DNA from: Oscillospiraceae bacterium
GTDB lineage: Bacteria > Bacillota > Clostridia > Oscillospirales > Oscillospiraceae
Reading direction: 5' to 3'
Assembly (NCBI GenBank): GCA_017456645.1
Contig: JAFTIZ010000006.1
Location: forward strand, 1 to 53,625
Length of the DNA stretch: 53,625 nucleotides
Positions 52,276 through 53,625 of this stretch are shown here, piece by piece. Below the pieces are notes generated by a model. The model was not told where the DNA came from, searched no databases, and saw only the letters and a program-made list of their open reading frames with translations. The position numbers and the translations under genes are program-made. Within the stretch, counting starts at the first letter, position 1, and every line of letters starts with the position of its first letter.

Positions 52276-52544
52276 GCGTGTGTAGGGATACTATGCGCGT
52301 ACTGCGATGATGCGGGAGATTGCGTCCAAAAGGGCGGTAACTTCCGCGGAGTATGTCCGGTCATCGGGCGGCTGAACTGCTTCTGTTTTGCGCTGCGTAT
52401 ATCGCTGCGGCAGGGGAAAGGTCGGCCTTGCGTCGGCCATTTTTCATGGCCTGGAATGATACGCACGGCGGCGTGAACAAAACGGTTCGACCGTACCCAG
52501 ACACCCACGCAAACTGAGTACGAAATTTTAGGAGGAAAACAACC
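52276..52544 (+). other. Long untranslated leader of the S10 operon
   Basis: About 270 G+C-rich bases with no credible ORF lie between the promoter and rpsJ. Local stems include GGCCAT/ATGGCC around TTTTC (near 52437-52454) and ACGGT/ACCGT around TCG (near 52482-52494). I do not recognise it as a known ribosomal leader. Its length and structure suggest autogenous control by a ribosomal protein, which is an inference. Confidence 0.5.
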
Positions 52545-52856
52545 ATGGCAAACCAGGAAATGATCCGCATCCGGCTGAAGGCTTACGATCACCAGCTGAT
52601 CGACTCCAGCGCTGCAAAGATCGTGGAGACCGCAAAGCGCAACGGCGCTGCTGTTTCCGGCCCCATCCCGCTGCCCACCAAGAAGGAAGTCGTTACCATC
52701 CTTCGCGCTGTTCACAAGTACAAGGACAGCCGTGAGCAGTTCGAGCGCAGAACCCACAAGAGACTGATCGATATCCTCAACCCCAACCAGAAGACCGTCG
52801 AGGCTCTGATGAGCCTGGATCTCCCCGCTGGTGTTGAGATAGAGATAAAGCTGTAA
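52545..52856 (+). CDS. rpsJ: 30S ribosomal protein S10
   Basis: A 103-residue S10/NusE with the typical [26 protein letters not shown] and the loop [31 protein letters not shown] cut across residues ~38-68. It is part of the 30S head and also acts in antitermination with NusB. First gene of the S10-spc operon. TAGGAGG precedes the ATG. A hairpin begins right at its stop codon. Confidence 0.98.
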   Translation: MANQEMIRIRLKAYDHQLIDSSAAKIVETAKRNGAAVSGPIPLPTKKEVVTILRAVHKYKDSREQFERRTHKRLIDILNPNQKTVEALMSLDLPAGVEIEIKL

Positions 52857-52982
52857 TTCCTATACATTAAATATAGGAATTCACCGCTGCCCGCACTGTT
52901 ATAGCATCGGGCGGACGGGTCATGTTGGCGCAGTCCCCAATGCTGTGTCAACCAATAACCTATTAAAAAGGAGTAAACCAAA
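52855..52982 (+). other. Structured spacer between rpsJ and rplC
   Basis: A perfect 10-bp hairpin, AATTCCTATA (52855-52864) with TATAGGAATT (52872-52881), overlaps the rpsJ stop. A G+C-rich element follows (GCCCG ... CGGGC, and ATAGCAT pairing with ATGCTGT). The gap is 126 bases, long for this operon. A ribosome site AAAGGAG precedes rplC. Confidence 0.65.
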
Positions 52983-53625
52983 ATGCAGAAAGCAATCATC
53001 GGCAAGAAAGTGGGTATGACCCAGATCTTCGATGAGAGCGGCAAGGTGATCCCTGTTACCGTTGTGGAAGCAGGCCCCTGCGTCGTCACTCAGAAGAAGA
53101 CCGTTGAGACCGACGGCTACACCGCCGTCCAGCTGGGCTTTGGCGACATCGCCGAGAAGAAGCTCAGCAAGCCTGAGGCTGGCCACATGAAGAAGGCTGG
53201 CGTAGCCGCAAAGAAGCACCTGAAGGAGTTCAAGCTGGATAACGCTGCTGACATGAACGTCGGCGACGAGATCAAGGCTGATGTCTTTGCCGCTGGCGAC
53301 AAGATCGATGTCACCGGCATCAGCAAGGGCCACGGCTATCAGGGTGTTATCAAGCGCCATGGTGCTCACCGCACCGATATGACCCACGGCGGCGGCCCTG
53401 TTCACCGTCATGCTGGTTCCATGGGCGCTTCTTCCCATCAGTCCCGTATTTTCAAGGGCAAGATCGGCGCCGGCCAGATGGGCGTGGAGCAGGTCACCAT
53501 TGAGAACCTGGACATCGTCAAGGTTGATGCAGAGCTGAACATGATCGTCATCCGCGGCGCCATCCCCGGCCCCAAGGGCGGTCTGGTCTACATCCGCAAC
53601 ACCGTCAAGAACAACAAGGTCAAGA
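52983..53625 (+). CDS. rplC: 50S ribosomal protein L3 (3' truncated by window edge)
   Basis: The first 214 codons of L3, which nucleates 50S assembly. It begins [20 protein letters not shown]. The long loop reaching the peptidyl transferase centre is seen as [15 protein letters not shown] and [34 protein letters not shown] follows. The end lies outside the window. The rpsJ-rplC order is standard. Confidence 0.98.
   Translation, partial: MQKAIIGKKVGMTQIFDESGKVIPVTVVEAGPCVVTQKKTVETDGYTAVQLGFGDIAEKKLSKPEAGHMKKAGVAAKKHLKEFKLDNAADMNVGDEIKADVFAAGDKIDVTGISKGHGYQGVIKRHGAHRTDMTHGGGPVHRHAGSMGASSHQSRIFKGKIGAGQMGVEQVTIENLDIVKVDAELNMIVIRGAIPGPKGGLVYIRNTVKNNKVK

Overview
The window reads as chromosome of an anaerobic Clostridia-type Bacillota, most like gut Oscillospirales. 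Three things point there: a type A RNase P RNA, the housekeeping order def-fmt-rsmB-rlmN-prpC-prkC-rsgA, and strongly oxygen-sensitive Fe-S enzymology. G+C is moderately high in genes, with AT-rich intergenic stretches carrying textbook sigma-A promoters. No tRNA, rRNA, insertion sequence, prophage or CRISPR array was seen. Both edges cut genes: leuD on the left and rplC on the right.

Layout. 1-7559: branched-chain amino acid operon (leuD end, leuB, ilvB, ilvN, ilvC, ilvD) with a DUF815 AAA+ ATPase fused on by a start/stop overlap. 7614-9028: a flavin reductase-like gene and a convergent DegV protein. 9315-13797: a small lipoprotein, a 1173-residue secreted multi-module protein with alpha-glucan-binding-like repeats, and a 47-residue peptide gene. 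14062-17206: an operon with its own promoter encoding an HPr-kinase-like protein, a PqqD-like protein, an S24/S26 peptidase and an ABC exporter. Together with the peptide this looks like an uncharacterised peptide-maturation (RiPP-like, possibly phosphopeptide) locus.

17594-28716 is one long operon: a lactate/malate dehydrogenase-family enzyme carrying Arg at the substrate-specificity position, HdrB, HdrC, HdrA, an MvhD/FlxD protein, two FlxB/FlxC-type Fe-S proteins, an FlxA-type flavin reductase, soluble fumarate reductase FrdB and FrdA, and both halves of class I fumarase. The genes spell oxaloacetate -> malate -> fumarate -> succinate, joined to a Flx-Hdr electron-bifurcation module. I infer a cytoplasmic system in which NADH-driven fumarate reduction could help to reduce ferredoxin.

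28753-29260 holds rnpB on the minus strand. 29397-31945 holds murD-ispD-ispF. 32218-34281 holds an EF-G paralogue lacking the usual G3 histidine. 34387-35735 pairs a Se/S-carrier-like protein with a cysteine desulfurase family protein. 35876-37997 is cdaA-cdaR (c-di-AMP). 38053-42456 is yicC-remA-gmk-rpoZ-priA. 42470-49961 is the def-to-rsgA block. 50063-51981 holds a YoaK-type membrane protein and a convergent AspT/YidE-type transporter, a family that includes succinate exporters. The window ends with the start of the S10 ribosomal operon (rpsJ, rplC), which has a long structured leader and a structured rpsJ-rplC spacer.
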